A stretch of 9,676 bases of DNA from JBFWML01 sp050251635 (GCA_050251635.1 JBFWML010000062.1:1-9676); one strand, 5' to 3'. Shown: positions 1 to 6,777, numbered from the stretch's first letter. Numbers and translations: made by a program. The notes: generated by a model from the sequence alone, not told the origin.

Positions 1-240
1 CCCAGATCGTCTTGTTCTTTACCGTAAAGCTCGATCGCCTGTTCGTACAGACTCCGCGCCTCATCAATCCGGCCTAGACGACGCTCCAGATCGCCCAAAG
101 ACCTCAAAGCATTCGCCCGCCCCAGATCATCTTGTTCTTTACCGTAAAGCCCGATCGCCTGTTCGTACAGACTCCGCGCCTCATCAATCCGGCCCAGACG
201 ATTTTCCAGATCACCCAAAGACTTTAGAGTATTCGCCCGC
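1..240 (-). repeat. Two tandem 120-bp repeat units encoding TPRs
   Basis: Positions 1-120 and 121-240 align without gaps and differ at about 11 positions by hand count (roughly 91% identity). Only three of the differences fall in the first 77 bases. Each unit is exactly 40 codons in the TPR gene's frame, so gain or loss of units keeps the frame. A third, much more diverged unit lies at about 241-330. The array begins at or beyond the window edge, so total copy number is unknown. Confidence 0.9.
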
Positions 241-959
241 CCCAGACTGTCATTAATGCTGCTGGTGGATTCGATTGCTTGGTTGAGTATCTCACGCGCC
301 CGATCCAGACTCCCCATAGCGATAGCATCCCTGCTTGCCCGCAGGGCAAGTGTGGGTGCGGGGTATTTTTTTTGGGTTGAACCGCCTGTCTTCCATGCTG
401 CCCAGCTTTGGCTCCAGCGTTCAATATTGACGCTTGTAGATATGTTGTATCTATACATATCATCCAGAATGCTATTGGGCGGAACTGAAGACGGGCGTTC
501 ATCTAAAGAGTAATACTTGCCTTTAGTGATAAAAGCCAAACTTCTAACTGACCACAGGTCTGGGGCGCGGAGGGTGGCCTCATTTTCGTTTTCCAGCAGA
601 AAGGCAAGGACAAACAGGTGACCACTGGCGATCAAACGCTGGCGCTGTTCGTTGAGCCGGGCTAGCCAGTCGGTCGGTTTGTGTTCGTCTAAGAGTGGAT
701 AAACCCAAAAAAGACAATGCTGGTCTTTGTTTTGGATTGCCCCAAAGAACTCGGTTGGGTTTTTTGGCTCAAGGGTGATAAATGCCGGTGCGTTGGTCCA
801 AGGCCGATGCCTTATCTCCTCTTCTAGGCGTTGCTGTAGCCACCGGATACCCACACTATCCCGGCCAAAGACCCAGCTAAGTCCAAATCCATCATGGATT
901 TTGCACCACGCAAAGAGCTTCTCAAATGCCTCGTTTGGCTTAAGAGACCGAGTGGACAT
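1..959 (-). CDS. TPR-repeat protein with uncharacterised N-terminal domain, partner of the upstream ATPase (3' end outside window)
   Basis: The frame is open from ATG at 959 to the left edge (319 codons, no stop seen), so the C-terminus is missing. The start lies 20 nt inside the end of the ATPase gene. Residues 1 to about 200 form a globular domain I cannot assign. It contains the pattern ATLRAPDLWSVRSLAF (about residues 135-150), which resembles a segment I recall from many bacterial TPR proteins linked to STAND/NACHT-type systems (memory, not a search). No Walker A motif is visible. From about residue 210 a degenerate TPR-like unit is followed by two nearly identical 40-residue units (LGRIDEARSLYEQAI core), so the array probably continues past the edge. 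TPR arrays bind proteins, and with an ATPase next door a sensor or adaptor role is inferred. An A8 run sits just before the repeats. Existence of the gene is secure; function is not known. Confidence 0.85.
   Translation of the reverse strand, partial: MSTRSLKPNEAFEKLFAWCKIHDGFGLSWVFGRDSVGIRWLQQRLEEEIRHRPWTNAPAFITLEPKNPTEFFGAIQNKDQHCLFWVYPLLDEHKPTDWLARLNEQRQRLIASGHLFVLAFLLENENEATLRAPDLWSVRSLAFITKGKYYSLDERPSSVPPNSILDDMYRYNISTSVNIERWSQSWAAWKTGGSTQKKYPAPTLALRASRDAIAMGSLDRAREILNQAIESTSSINDSLGRANTLKSLGDLENRLGRIDEARSLYEQAIGLYGKEQDDLGRANALRSLGDLERRLGRIDEARSLYEQAIELYGKEQDDL
334..350. repeat. 7-bp perfect inverted repeat with 3-nt loop inside the TPR gene
   Basis: CTTGCCC at 334-340 and GGGCAAG at 344-350 flank GCA. 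It lies at the junction between the N-terminal domain and the first TPR-like unit, and 15 nt from an eight-base T run (366-373, A8 in the mRNA). In the coding direction it is not followed by a U tract, so it is not an intrinsic terminator for the gene. A role in mRNA structure is possible but unproven. Confidence 0.4.
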
Positions 960-2256
960 GCGTGTTTAGCTCATCTCGTAAAAGCGGGTGAACGCCATAC
1001 CAAGCATCCCCGTTTAAGTAAACCAGAACATGCTGCGTGGTGAGATATTTTTCAAGCGTCAGAGCGTCTATCTCGTTTCCGATCGAGGGCTGGTGGGTTT
1101 CATCTATTTTTTTTAGCCATTGCCAAATATCTGTTGGGATTATGTTGGTTGGTTTTATCTGGGATTGGGCGAGCTTCAGACACTCTTCGTCCACCCGGTC
1201 AATTTTTCTAGTGCTAATTTCAAGCAAACACAAATGGATGGCGCGCAAGAAATCACGCAGCTTCCCACCACTTTTTTCTGCAAGGGTTTTGATTTGCGTA
1301 TCATTAAAAAATTCATGATATTGCGGATAACGCTTGCTAATCAGCTCGACCATCAGATTTAAAATTGTGTCGTCCGGATCACAACTTTTCTTTTTGAACA
1401 CATGAACCGATGGAAGCTGAACAGATGCGGCTCCGCCAAGCAGAGCGGGTAGGTTACGGTTTTGCTCCAGCACATAGGGTGGGATGGAATAGACTACATG
1501 CAAAAATGGCAACTTTAGAGCATGGGCATTTCTACTAAAGAGCTGGGATACACTCTCGTAGACATCCTTGGTGTTGAATGCAGTGCCTTGGATCTTTTCT
1601 ATGGAATCCACAAGAAGAACGCACTTTTCTCCACTCTTTGCGATTTCTCCATAAATCTCGCCGATAAAGGTATGCATCTCACCGATAAAGTGAGTTTTAC
1701 GCTTCTGGATGGCTTGGTGGAGTGCGGTGCGAAACCCTTCATCTGTTTTAAGGCTCATCCGCAGAGTGCCAAAGTCATCACTTCCGATCTCTATACCATC
1801 AAGGGTAACTTCTGTTTTTGAAAGAAAGTTCTGGAGTCGTTGCAGGTAGTTTTGTTCACCCAGTTTAACTTTTTCTTTTTTAAGCAATTCCAGCCATGCC
1901 ACCAAGATTGCCAGCACAAAACCGCCAAACTCGATTGGCTCGGAAGGGTTGAGGTATTCGGCCAGATCGAGGTAATAGACCTTCTGAACACCTTTCTCTG
2001 TTTCTAGACGATGTTTGAGCCTAAGCATCTCTGTAGATTTACCGCTGGCGGGTTGCCCGGAAAAAAGAAACACACCTTCCGCTTCGCGCATATCAATTTC
2101 AACCAGCAATCTATCAACAGCCCCATTTTCACCATGCAGACCTTTGATATATTGACTTCTCTCATTTTCATCGGAATAGTCCAGCGGCTTAGCAAGAATT
2201 ATGGCATTGTAAAATTTCCTCTTCTCTTGCTCTCGCTGCTCTTGTGTCCACTCCAT
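940..2256 (-). CDS. P-loop ATPase, STAND/Orc-like, with C-terminal winged-helix-like tail
   Basis: The preferred start is ATG at 2256 (438 aa), because AAAGG (2264-2268) lies 7 nt upstream. A GTG at 2262 is only 1 nt from that site. Walker A is GQPASGKST (about residues 67-75) and Walker B is CVLLVDSIEK (about 212-221). A sensor-1-like strand HVVYSIP follows at about 253. The last 60 residues (LTLEKYLTTQHVLVYLNG, then HPLLRDEL) look like a winged helix. This order fits AAA/STAND or Orc/Cdc6-like ATPases that switch state on ATP binding. The Walker B Asp is followed by Ser, not the usual catalytic Glu; a Glu lies two residues further on, so slow hydrolysis is possible. The gene starts 49 nt after ubiD, has its own promoter candidate, and overlaps the TPR gene by 20 nt. 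Sampled lines have lower GC than ubiD. A conflict or signalling role is inferred; the specific family is not identified. Confidence 0.85.
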   Translation of the reverse strand: MEWTQEQREQEKRKFYNAIILAKPLDYSDENERSQYIKGLHGENGAVDRLLVEIDMREAEGVFLFSGQPASGKSTEMLRLKHRLETEKGVQKVYYLDLAEYLNPSEPIEFGGFVLAILVAWLELLKKEKVKLGEQNYLQRLQNFLSKTEVTLDGIEIGSDDFGTLRMSLKTDEGFRTALHQAIQKRKTHFIGEMHTFIGEIYGEIAKSGEKCVLLVDSIEKIQGTAFNTKDVYESVSQLFSRNAHALKLPFLHVVYSIPPYVLEQNRNLPALLGGAASVQLPSVHVFKKKSCDPDDTILNLMVELISKRYPQYHEFFNDTQIKTLAEKSGGKLRDFLRAIHLCLLEISTRKIDRVDEECLKLAQSQIKPTNIIPTDIWQWLKKIDETHQPSIGNEIDALTLEKYLTTQHVLVYLNGDAWYGVHPLLRDELNTHVHSVS

Positions 2257-2283
2257 TGTCACGCCTTTAATAATATTGAGCCC

Positions 2284-2289
2284 ATTATA
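2284..2289 (-). promoter_or_regulatory. Candidate -10 box for the ATPase-TPR gene pair
   Basis: A perfect TATAAT on the minus strand lies in the 49-nt gap after ubiD, 27 nt before the ATPase ATG. The best upstream hexamer, CTTTGA at a 16-nt spacing, is a weak -35. Campylobacterota sigma-70 promoters typically have a strong -10 and poor -35, so independent transcription of the cassette is plausible, perhaps with read-through from ubiD. Confidence 0.5.
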
Positions 2290-2305
2290 CTGAACTGACT
2301 TTGCT

Positions 2306-4114
2306 TCAAAGCTGCCACCGCTTCATAAACCCCTCATCAAAACTCCACAACCCTTTAGCCCTCAGCCGTTCGATCGCCGCGCGGTCACAGTCCGTATCCC
2401 CCGGCCACTGGCGATCGAAGCCGTCCATTTCGCCCTTGTTGGTTGCGTCGATAAAGATAAACGGCTCCAGCATCAAATCGCGCAGGGCGTCCATGTTGTT
2501 GGCCGTGCGCCATAGGCTCATATAGGCGTTTTCGACATCGTTATATTTTTCGTCCAGCGCGATGACAATGCGCAGGTGATCGGAGAGCGGGCGCAGTTTT
2601 TCGAACACCACGCGGGCGGGAAGCCGTTTTTCGTATTGCAGCAGCGTCACGGGGTTGGGGGTGTCGCTGCCGTATTGTTTGAGCGCGATCAGTTCCGGCA
2701 CCAGCGCTTTGGCTTTGGCGAACAGATCGGCGTCACTGAGCGGCCAGATGTTGGTTTGCACCGCTTCGCCCGTGGCGTCGATGCCCAGTTTGCCGCCGAT
2801 CAGCGCTTTGGGGGAGCTGTGATCCAGCGCGTCCAATACGCCGGAGCTGATCAGCAGGCGATCGGGGCTGAGGTGTTGCAAAATATGGCGGAAAAGCGCT
2901 TCGTCGTCACTCAGATCGGGCGCGCTCTCGTCCACAAAAATAGCGTTTTTGACAAAGCTCATCTGCCCCACGCCCCAAAAGCTGTGCATCGCTTGCAGCG
3001 CGTGGCCCGGATAAAGCGTTTTGAGTTTGGCAATAATCAGGTTGTGAAACACGCCGTTTTCGGGCATTCGGTAGTCGATCAGCTCCGGCACGTTGGTGCG
3101 CAGAAGCGGCAGGAAAATCCGCTCCGTGGGCCAGCCCATGTATTTGTCTTCGATGGGCGGTTTACCCACGACCGTGGCCAGATAAATCGGCTTTTTGCGG
3201 CGGGTGATCGCCGTCACGTTCAGGACGGGGTAGGGTTCCTGCAGCGTGTAATAGCCGGTGTGATCGCCGAACGGCCCTTCGATGCGGCGTTCCTTGGGGT
3301 TTTCGACCCAGCCTTCAATGACGTAATCGGCATCTTCAGGGACGTACAAATCGTTGGTTTTGCACTTGACCAGCCGCGCGGGTTTTCGGCGCACAAAGCC
3401 GTAGAGCATCAGCTCAAACAACCCCTTAGGCAGAGGCGCGGTGCCGCACCAGGTATAAAGCGGATCGCCGCCGATGGCGATGCTTACGGGCATCCGCTCG
3501 CCAGCCTTTTCGTACTCGTTAAAAAAGTTGCTCGAATCCTTGTGAATCTGCCAGTGCAGCCCCAATGTGCGGTCGTCGTACACCTGCAGGCGGTACATGC
3601 CGACGTTGTTGAGTTTGCCGTCGAGGCTTTTGGTGTACACCTGCCCCATCGTAATAAACGGGCCGCCGTCTTCGGGCCACGTGGTCAAAACGGGCAGATC
3701 GCTTAGGCGCACGCTATCGCCCGTCTGCACCACCTCCTGACACGCGCCGCTGCCTTTGAGCCGTTTGGGAAACACATGGCGAAGCCGCGCCATTTCAAAA
3801 AGTTTGGCGATTTTGCCCCCAAAGGTTTTGGGCGGGGCCAGATGCAAAAGCCCCTGAACCTCGTTGGCCACGCCATCCACCGACGTGCCAAAAATCATCT
3901 CCGTGCGTTTTTTGGAGCCGTACAGGTTAATCAGCACCGGAACGTCAAATTTACGATCGCCGCTGACGGGGTGGGTAAACAGCAGCGCCTTGCCGCCGCC
4001 TTCTTTTTTCACCTCGGCGTAGGCCAAGTGGGCGATCTCGAGGTTGATGTCAACCTCTTGATCGATAACGGTCAGTTCGTTTTCGCGCTTTAGTTGCTCG
4101 ATAAATTGACGCAT
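2306..4114 (-). CDS. ubiD: UbiD-family decarboxylase, menaquinone-biosynthesis type
   Basis: At 602 aa it is longer than E. coli UbiD (about 497 aa) and matches the longer UbiD branch (SCO4490-like, also called MqnL) that decarboxylates a naphthoquinone-ring intermediate late in the futalosine route to menaquinone. Visible signatures are the NNVGMYRLQ cofactor-pocket segment (about 169-177), LHWQIHKDS (186-194) and the family hallmark EGPFGDHTGYYT (279-290), which carries conserved acidic residues of the prenylated-FMN active site. The enzyme is cytosolic and needs prenylated FMN made by a UbiX-type prenyltransferase not present in this window. The ATG at 4114 has AAAAGGAG (4120-4127) just upstream and overlaps the ribF stop by 25 nt. 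Its place after ribF links it to flavin supply. Family assignment is strong; the exact substrate is inferred from lineage. Confidence 0.92.
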   Translation of the reverse strand: MRQFIEQLKRENELTVIDQEVDINLEIAHLAYAEVKKEGGGKALLFTHPVSGDRKFDVPVLINLYGSKKRTEMIFGTSVDGVANEVQGLLHLAPPKTFGGKIAKLFEMARLRHVFPKRLKGSGACQEVVQTGDSVRLSDLPVLTTWPEDGGPFITMGQVYTKSLDGKLNNVGMYRLQVYDDRTLGLHWQIHKDSSNFFNEYEKAGERMPVSIAIGGDPLYTWCGTAPLPKGLFELMLYGFVRRKPARLVKCKTNDLYVPEDADYVIEGWVENPKERRIEGPFGDHTGYYTLQEPYPVLNVTAITRRKKPIYLATVVGKPPIEDKYMGWPTERIFLPLLRTNVPELIDYRMPENGVFHNLIIAKLKTLYPGHALQAMHSFWGVGQMSFVKNAIFVDESAPDLSDDEALFRHILQHLSPDRLLISSGVLDALDHSSPKALIGGKLGIDATGEAVQTNIWPLSDADLFAKAKALVPELIALKQYGSDTPNPVTLLQYEKRLPARVVFEKLRPLSDHLRIVIALDEKYNDVENAYMSLWRTANNMDALRDLMLEPFIFIDATNKGEMDGFDRQWPGDTDCDRAAIERLRAKGLWSFDEGFMKRWQL

Positions 4115-4959
4115 GGCGGCTCCTTTTGGGCGAGGTATTTTTGGGCTTCGGAAATGTCGGTTTCGATCTGCGCTTTGAGTTTATCAAGCGAATCAAACTT
4201 ATGGTTGGCACGCAATCGTTTTTTAAACCAGATGGCCGCTTCGGTCGCGCCGTGCAGATCGGCGCTGGTATCCAGCACATGGGTTTCTATGGCAAAACTG
4301 CCGTCGGTGCTGACGCGGTGGCCTAAGAAACTGACCGACGGGTAACACCGCCCCTTAACCTCGGTAAAGGTGGCGTAAACCCCTTCGGCGGGCAAAATAA
4401 AGCGGCGCACCTCAAGGTTTAGCGTGGGGTAAAGCCGGCGCATTCCCAAGCCCTGCCCGCGAATCACTTCGCCTTCAATCAAATGCGGACGGCCCAGCAA
4501 TGCCGTCGCCTCTTCGATCCGCGCTTTGCGGATCAGCTCGCGGATGCGGGTGGAGTGGACTCCTTCGCCTTCGACGCACACTTCGGGGATCACAATCGTT
4601 TCGCCGTCAAAAAGCTGTGCTAGTTCCGTCGCCCCGGCAGAGCGTTCGCGCCCGAAACGAAAGTCGTACCCCACCACCAAACGGCGCAGATTGACAAACT
4701 CTTTTTTGAGGTAAGCCACAAACTCCGCCGGACTCAGATCGCACACCCGATCGAGCGCCAGTAAAATGACCGGCTTATCGGTAAAACGCGACCGCACGCA
4801 GCCGGGGGTTAAGTCCATATGAAAGTTCTCGATCGCCAGCACCGCACCGTTTTCGCCGAGCTTTTCCAGCAGAGCGCGGTGGCCTAAGTGCAGGCCGTCA
4901 AAGCCGCCCAGCGCCAGCGATTTAACGCTGGATTTTTCGATAACCGTACAGGTATTCAA
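4090..4959 (-). CDS. ribF: Bifunctional riboflavin kinase / FMN adenylyltransferase
   Basis: The product makes FMN from riboflavin and then FAD from FMN. The N-terminal adenylyltransferase half has GGFDGLHLGH (18-27, the nucleotidyl-transferase HxGH region), VGYDFRFGRERSAG (about 97-110) and STRIRELI (136-143). The C-terminal flavokinase half begins at GEVIRGQGLGMRRLYPTLNL (about 163-182), which holds the PTxN substrate motif, followed by GVYATF (193-198) and the acidic IETHVLD stretch. At 289 aa it is slightly shorter than the usual 300-310, as in other Campylobacterota. I chose TTG at 4959 because GAGGG (4965-4969) lies 5 nt upstream and the protein then begins close to the first motif. A TTG at 4998 in the same frame lacks that support. 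The gene overlaps tlyA by 38 nt and ubiD by 25 nt. Confidence 0.93.
   Translation of the reverse strand: MNTCTVIEKSSVKSLALGGFDGLHLGHRALLEKLGENGAVLAIENFHMDLTPGCVRSRFTDKPVILLALDRVCDLSPAEFVAYLKKEFVNLRRLVVGYDFRFGRERSAGATELAQLFDGETIVIPEVCVEGEGVHSTRIRELIRKARIEEATALLGRPHLIEGEVIRGQGLGMRRLYPTLNLEVRRFILPAEGVYATFTEVKGRCYPSVSFLGHRVSTDGSFAIETHVLDTSADLHGATEAAIWFKKRLRANHKFDSLDKLKAQIETDISEAQKYLAQKEPPCVNLSSN
4120..4127 (-). promoter_or_regulatory. Ribosome binding site of ubiD
   Basis: AAAAGGAG on the minus strand, ending 5 nt before the ubiD ATG. It lies within the 3' end of ribF, so ubiD can be initiated while ribF is being translated, and it fixes the start at 4114. Confidence 0.75.
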
Positions 4960-5635
4960 TGTTTCCCTCTTTGCCCGGCAGGGGTGAAGGCATGGCAACG
5001 GTCAGTTCCCAGCCCAGTTTGGCGCACGCCTCTTCAAAACGCGCGAGTGCTAGCTTGACGGCCGCTTCGTCGGTGACCACGCCGTTTTTGTCGCGTTTGG
5101 CGGTTTTACCCACTTCGAATTGCGGTTTAAAAAGCAAGACGATTTTATCTGCCGCCAGTTTATCGATCGCCTCGATCAGATGCAGCAAACTAATAAATGA
5201 TGCGTCGCAAACGATCAGATCAAAGGGCTTTTTGGCCTTAAATTCCCGAATATCCATCCCCTCAAAAAGCGACAGATTGGCATGACCCCGCAGCCGATCG
5301 TGCAGTTGATTTTGCCCCACATCCACGGCGGTGACGCGCGCCGCGCCGCGTTCTAGGAGCACCTGCGTAAAACCGCCCGTGCTGCTGCCGATGTCTAGGC
5401 AGTTGAGCCCCGCTACATCCAGCCCGGTTTTGTCCAGATAGCCCATCAGCTTGTAGGCCGCGCGGCTCACATACCGATCGGCGGTGGTGAGGGTAATTTC
5501 GTCGTTTTCGCTCACGTTCTGCGCGGGTTTGGTTGCCGCTTTACCGTTAATCAACACTAGGCCGTTTTTGATGAGCTCCGCGGCTTTGTTGCGGCTGATA
5601 TTTTCGCGTTCGCCAACGAGTTGGTCCAGTCTCAC
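4922..5635 (-). CDS. tlyA: TlyA-family rRNA 2'-O-methyltransferase (type I length)
   Basis: The enzyme uses SAM to methylate the ribose of rRNA cytidine; it influences subunit association and sensitivity to capreomycin-class drugs. An N-terminal S4 RNA-binding domain (residues 1 to about 48) is followed by an FtsJ/RrmJ-type Rossmann methyltransferase: SRAAYKL (57-63, with a catalytic Lys), the SAM loop DIGSSTGGFT (81-90), VCDASFISL (142-150) and LLFKPQFEVG (167-176), which supplies the second Lys and the Glu of the K-D-K-E set. At 237 aa it fits the shorter type I proteins, which in Campylobacter modify 23S C1920 only (established for that genus, inferred here). The start is GTG and overlaps the upstream TGA in a GTGA arrangement, so translational coupling is likely. 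Its adjacency to ribF is also known in Campylobacter. Confidence 0.93.
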   Translation of the reverse strand: MRLDQLVGERENISRNKAAELIKNGLVLINGKAATKPAQNVSENDEITLTTADRYVSRAAYKLMGYLDKTGLDVAGLNCLDIGSSTGGFTQVLLERGAARVTAVDVGQNQLHDRLRGHANLSLFEGMDIREFKAKKPFDLIVCDASFISLLHLIEAIDKLAADKIVLLFKPQFEVGKTAKRDKNGVVTDEAAVKLALARFEEACAKLGWELTVAMPSPLPGKEGNIEYLYGYRKIQR

Positions 5636-6357
5636 CCGTGGTCCATCTCTCCGCGGTAGCTCACAATCCCGTGGGTGAGGTTGCCCACCTGCTTATAACC
5701 CATCTCCAGCATAACCTGCTGGCAGTAGGCGCTGCGCGAACCCACATGGCAATAGAGGATAATCGGCATCGCTTTTTTGTCTGCAATCTGTTCGAGCGCG
5801 TCGTAAAAGCGCGTGGTCGGCACCAGAAAATCCACGCCGCGGATTCGGGCGTGTTTGTACTCCATCATCTCGCGCACGTCCACCAGCGCAAAGTCGGTGA
5901 TTTTCGCCTCGCGGGCATCGAGCAGCGCTTCAAGCTCCGCGCTGTCAAGCTGCGCTTTTTTGAGCAAAATATCGCACTCGGGTTTGGAAAGCCCCCGGCT
6001 GTGCTGATGCACGGCGGCTTCGAGCAGCTCTTCGGCCTTGTGCATCTGCGCGTAGGCCGGAGTGCAGAAGATGCCGCAGTGACATTTGCCCTCTACGGGA
6101 ATTTCGTGGTTTAGGGCCGGTTTGCAGGGGCAGATACGGTCTTTTTCTTTATCCCCCGTCACAAAAAAACAGGGGCAGTAGCGTTTGCCGTAGATCAGTT
6201 GGTTTCGCGTCAGGCCGAAAGTCACGCTGCGCACAATCTCCTCTTCGGGGTTGAACACCACGTTCATGCGGCGCACGACCTTTTGGGTAAAGGCTTCGGT
6301 TTTTTTGAGTTCTTCTTTAAAGACTTTGGATTCGGGGTCAATATGATTTTGCGGCAT
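5632..6357 (-). CDS. Ferredoxin-thioredoxin reductase catalytic-chain-like domain fused to a rhodanese domain
   Basis: The product is 241 aa with two domains. Residues 1 to about 110 carry CPC (61-63), CPC (76-78) and CHC (92-94), the cysteine signature of the FTR catalytic chain. By analogy with cyanobacterial FTR, C61, C76, C78 and C92 would hold the 4Fe-4S cluster and C63/C94 would form the redox disulfide. Residues about 120-241 are a rhodanese domain with LVDVRE (158-163) and active-site loop CHVGSR starting at C203, expected to carry a persulfide. A role coupling low-potential electrons to thiol or sulfane-sulfur chemistry is inferred. The ATG at 6357 follows the upstream stop by 1 nt. 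An in-frame TTG at 6372 lies inside the previous gene and is less likely. The last codons overlap tlyA by 4 nt. No FTR variable chain is seen in the window. Confidence 0.88.
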   Translation of the reverse strand: MPQNHIDPESKVFKEELKKTEAFTQKVVRRMNVVFNPEEEIVRSVTFGLTRNQLIYGKRYCPCFFVTGDKEKDRICPCKPALNHEIPVEGKCHCGIFCTPAYAQMHKAEELLEAAVHQHSRGLSKPECDILLKKAQLDSAELEALLDAREAKITDFALVDVREMMEYKHARIRGVDFLVPTTRFYDALEQIADKKAMPIILYCHVGSRSAYCQQVMLEMGYKQVGNLTHGIVSYRGEMDHG

Positions 6358-6358
6358 C

Positions 6359-6727
6359 TTACTCTTTCTCAATTTCGCCCTGATAGCCCAGTATTCCGTA
6401 GGCCAGGTTGCAGACTTTTTGATAACCCGCGCTTTTAAGCGGTTTGGTCAGCTCGCGGCTTTTAATGCCGGCCTGACAATAAAGCACAATCGCGCGGTCC
6501 TTGGGCGGGGAAAACAGCGCAATCTGATCGGCCGCTTCAAAACGGCCATCGGTGCCGCGAATGCGCGAAAGCTTGTGTTTGGCCTCTTCGCGCACGTCAA
6601 TCAGCATAAAGTCGATCGACCCGGCCGATCGCGCCGCCATCAGACGGCGCAATTCGCGGGGTTTGAGCTCTTCTTGGCGCAACAGCGCTTCGCACGCTTC
6701 GGCGCTTAGGATCGATTCGTTTTCCAA
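6359..6727 (-). CDS. Single-domain rhodanese (sulfurtransferase-like)
   Basis: A 122-aa rhodanese-homology protein with LIDVRE (42-47), the RIRG motif (55-58) and a likely catalytic Cys84 in VLYCQAGIKS. No signal peptide is visible, so it is probably cytosolic. It aligns over most of its length, including about 35 residues before LIDVRE, with the C-terminal half of the downstream FTR-rhodanese fusion, so the two look like tandem duplicates. The start appears to be TTG at 6727, because I see no upstream ATG or GTG in frame. The ribosome binding site is weak (TAGG about 10 nt away), so the start is less certain than the gene. It ends 1 nt before the fusion gene. The sulfur acceptor is unknown. 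Confidence 0.85.
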   Translation of the reverse strand: MENESILSAEACEALLRQEELKPRELRRLMAARSAGSIDFMLIDVREEAKHKLSRIRGTDGRFEAADQIALFSPPKDRAIVLYCQAGIKSRELTKPLKSAGYQKVCNLAYGILGYQGEIEKE

Positions 6728-6777
6728 GGGAACAAAACCTATTGAATGAATGGGCGGGCAATTTACCCGAATGGGTT

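Noticed and set aside
1..240. Repeats as a CRISPR array or intergenic repeat
   Set aside because: The period is 120 nt with no unique spacers, and the units translate in frame as TPRs.
224..502. 92-codon minus-strand open frame
   Set aside because: It lies in the wrong frame of the TPR gene, which is open throughout this stretch; the frame has no family features.
2260..2262. GTG start for the ATPase gene
   Set aside because: The AAAGG ribosome binding site would be 1 nt away; the ATG at 2256 has proper spacing.
2576..3706. A 376-codon plus-strand open frame opposite ubiD
   Set aside because: It is antisense to a clear UbiD-family gene, has a His/Arg/Gly/Phe-rich composition typical of shadow frames, and shows no domain.
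4996..4998. TTG start giving a 302-aa RibF
   Set aside because: It would lie 77 nt inside tlyA and add residues with no family similarity; the TTG at 4959 has a good ribosome binding site.
5638..6114. 158-codon plus-strand open frame
   Set aside because: Antisense to the FTR-rhodanese gene, which has intact catalytic motifs; low-complexity shadow translation.
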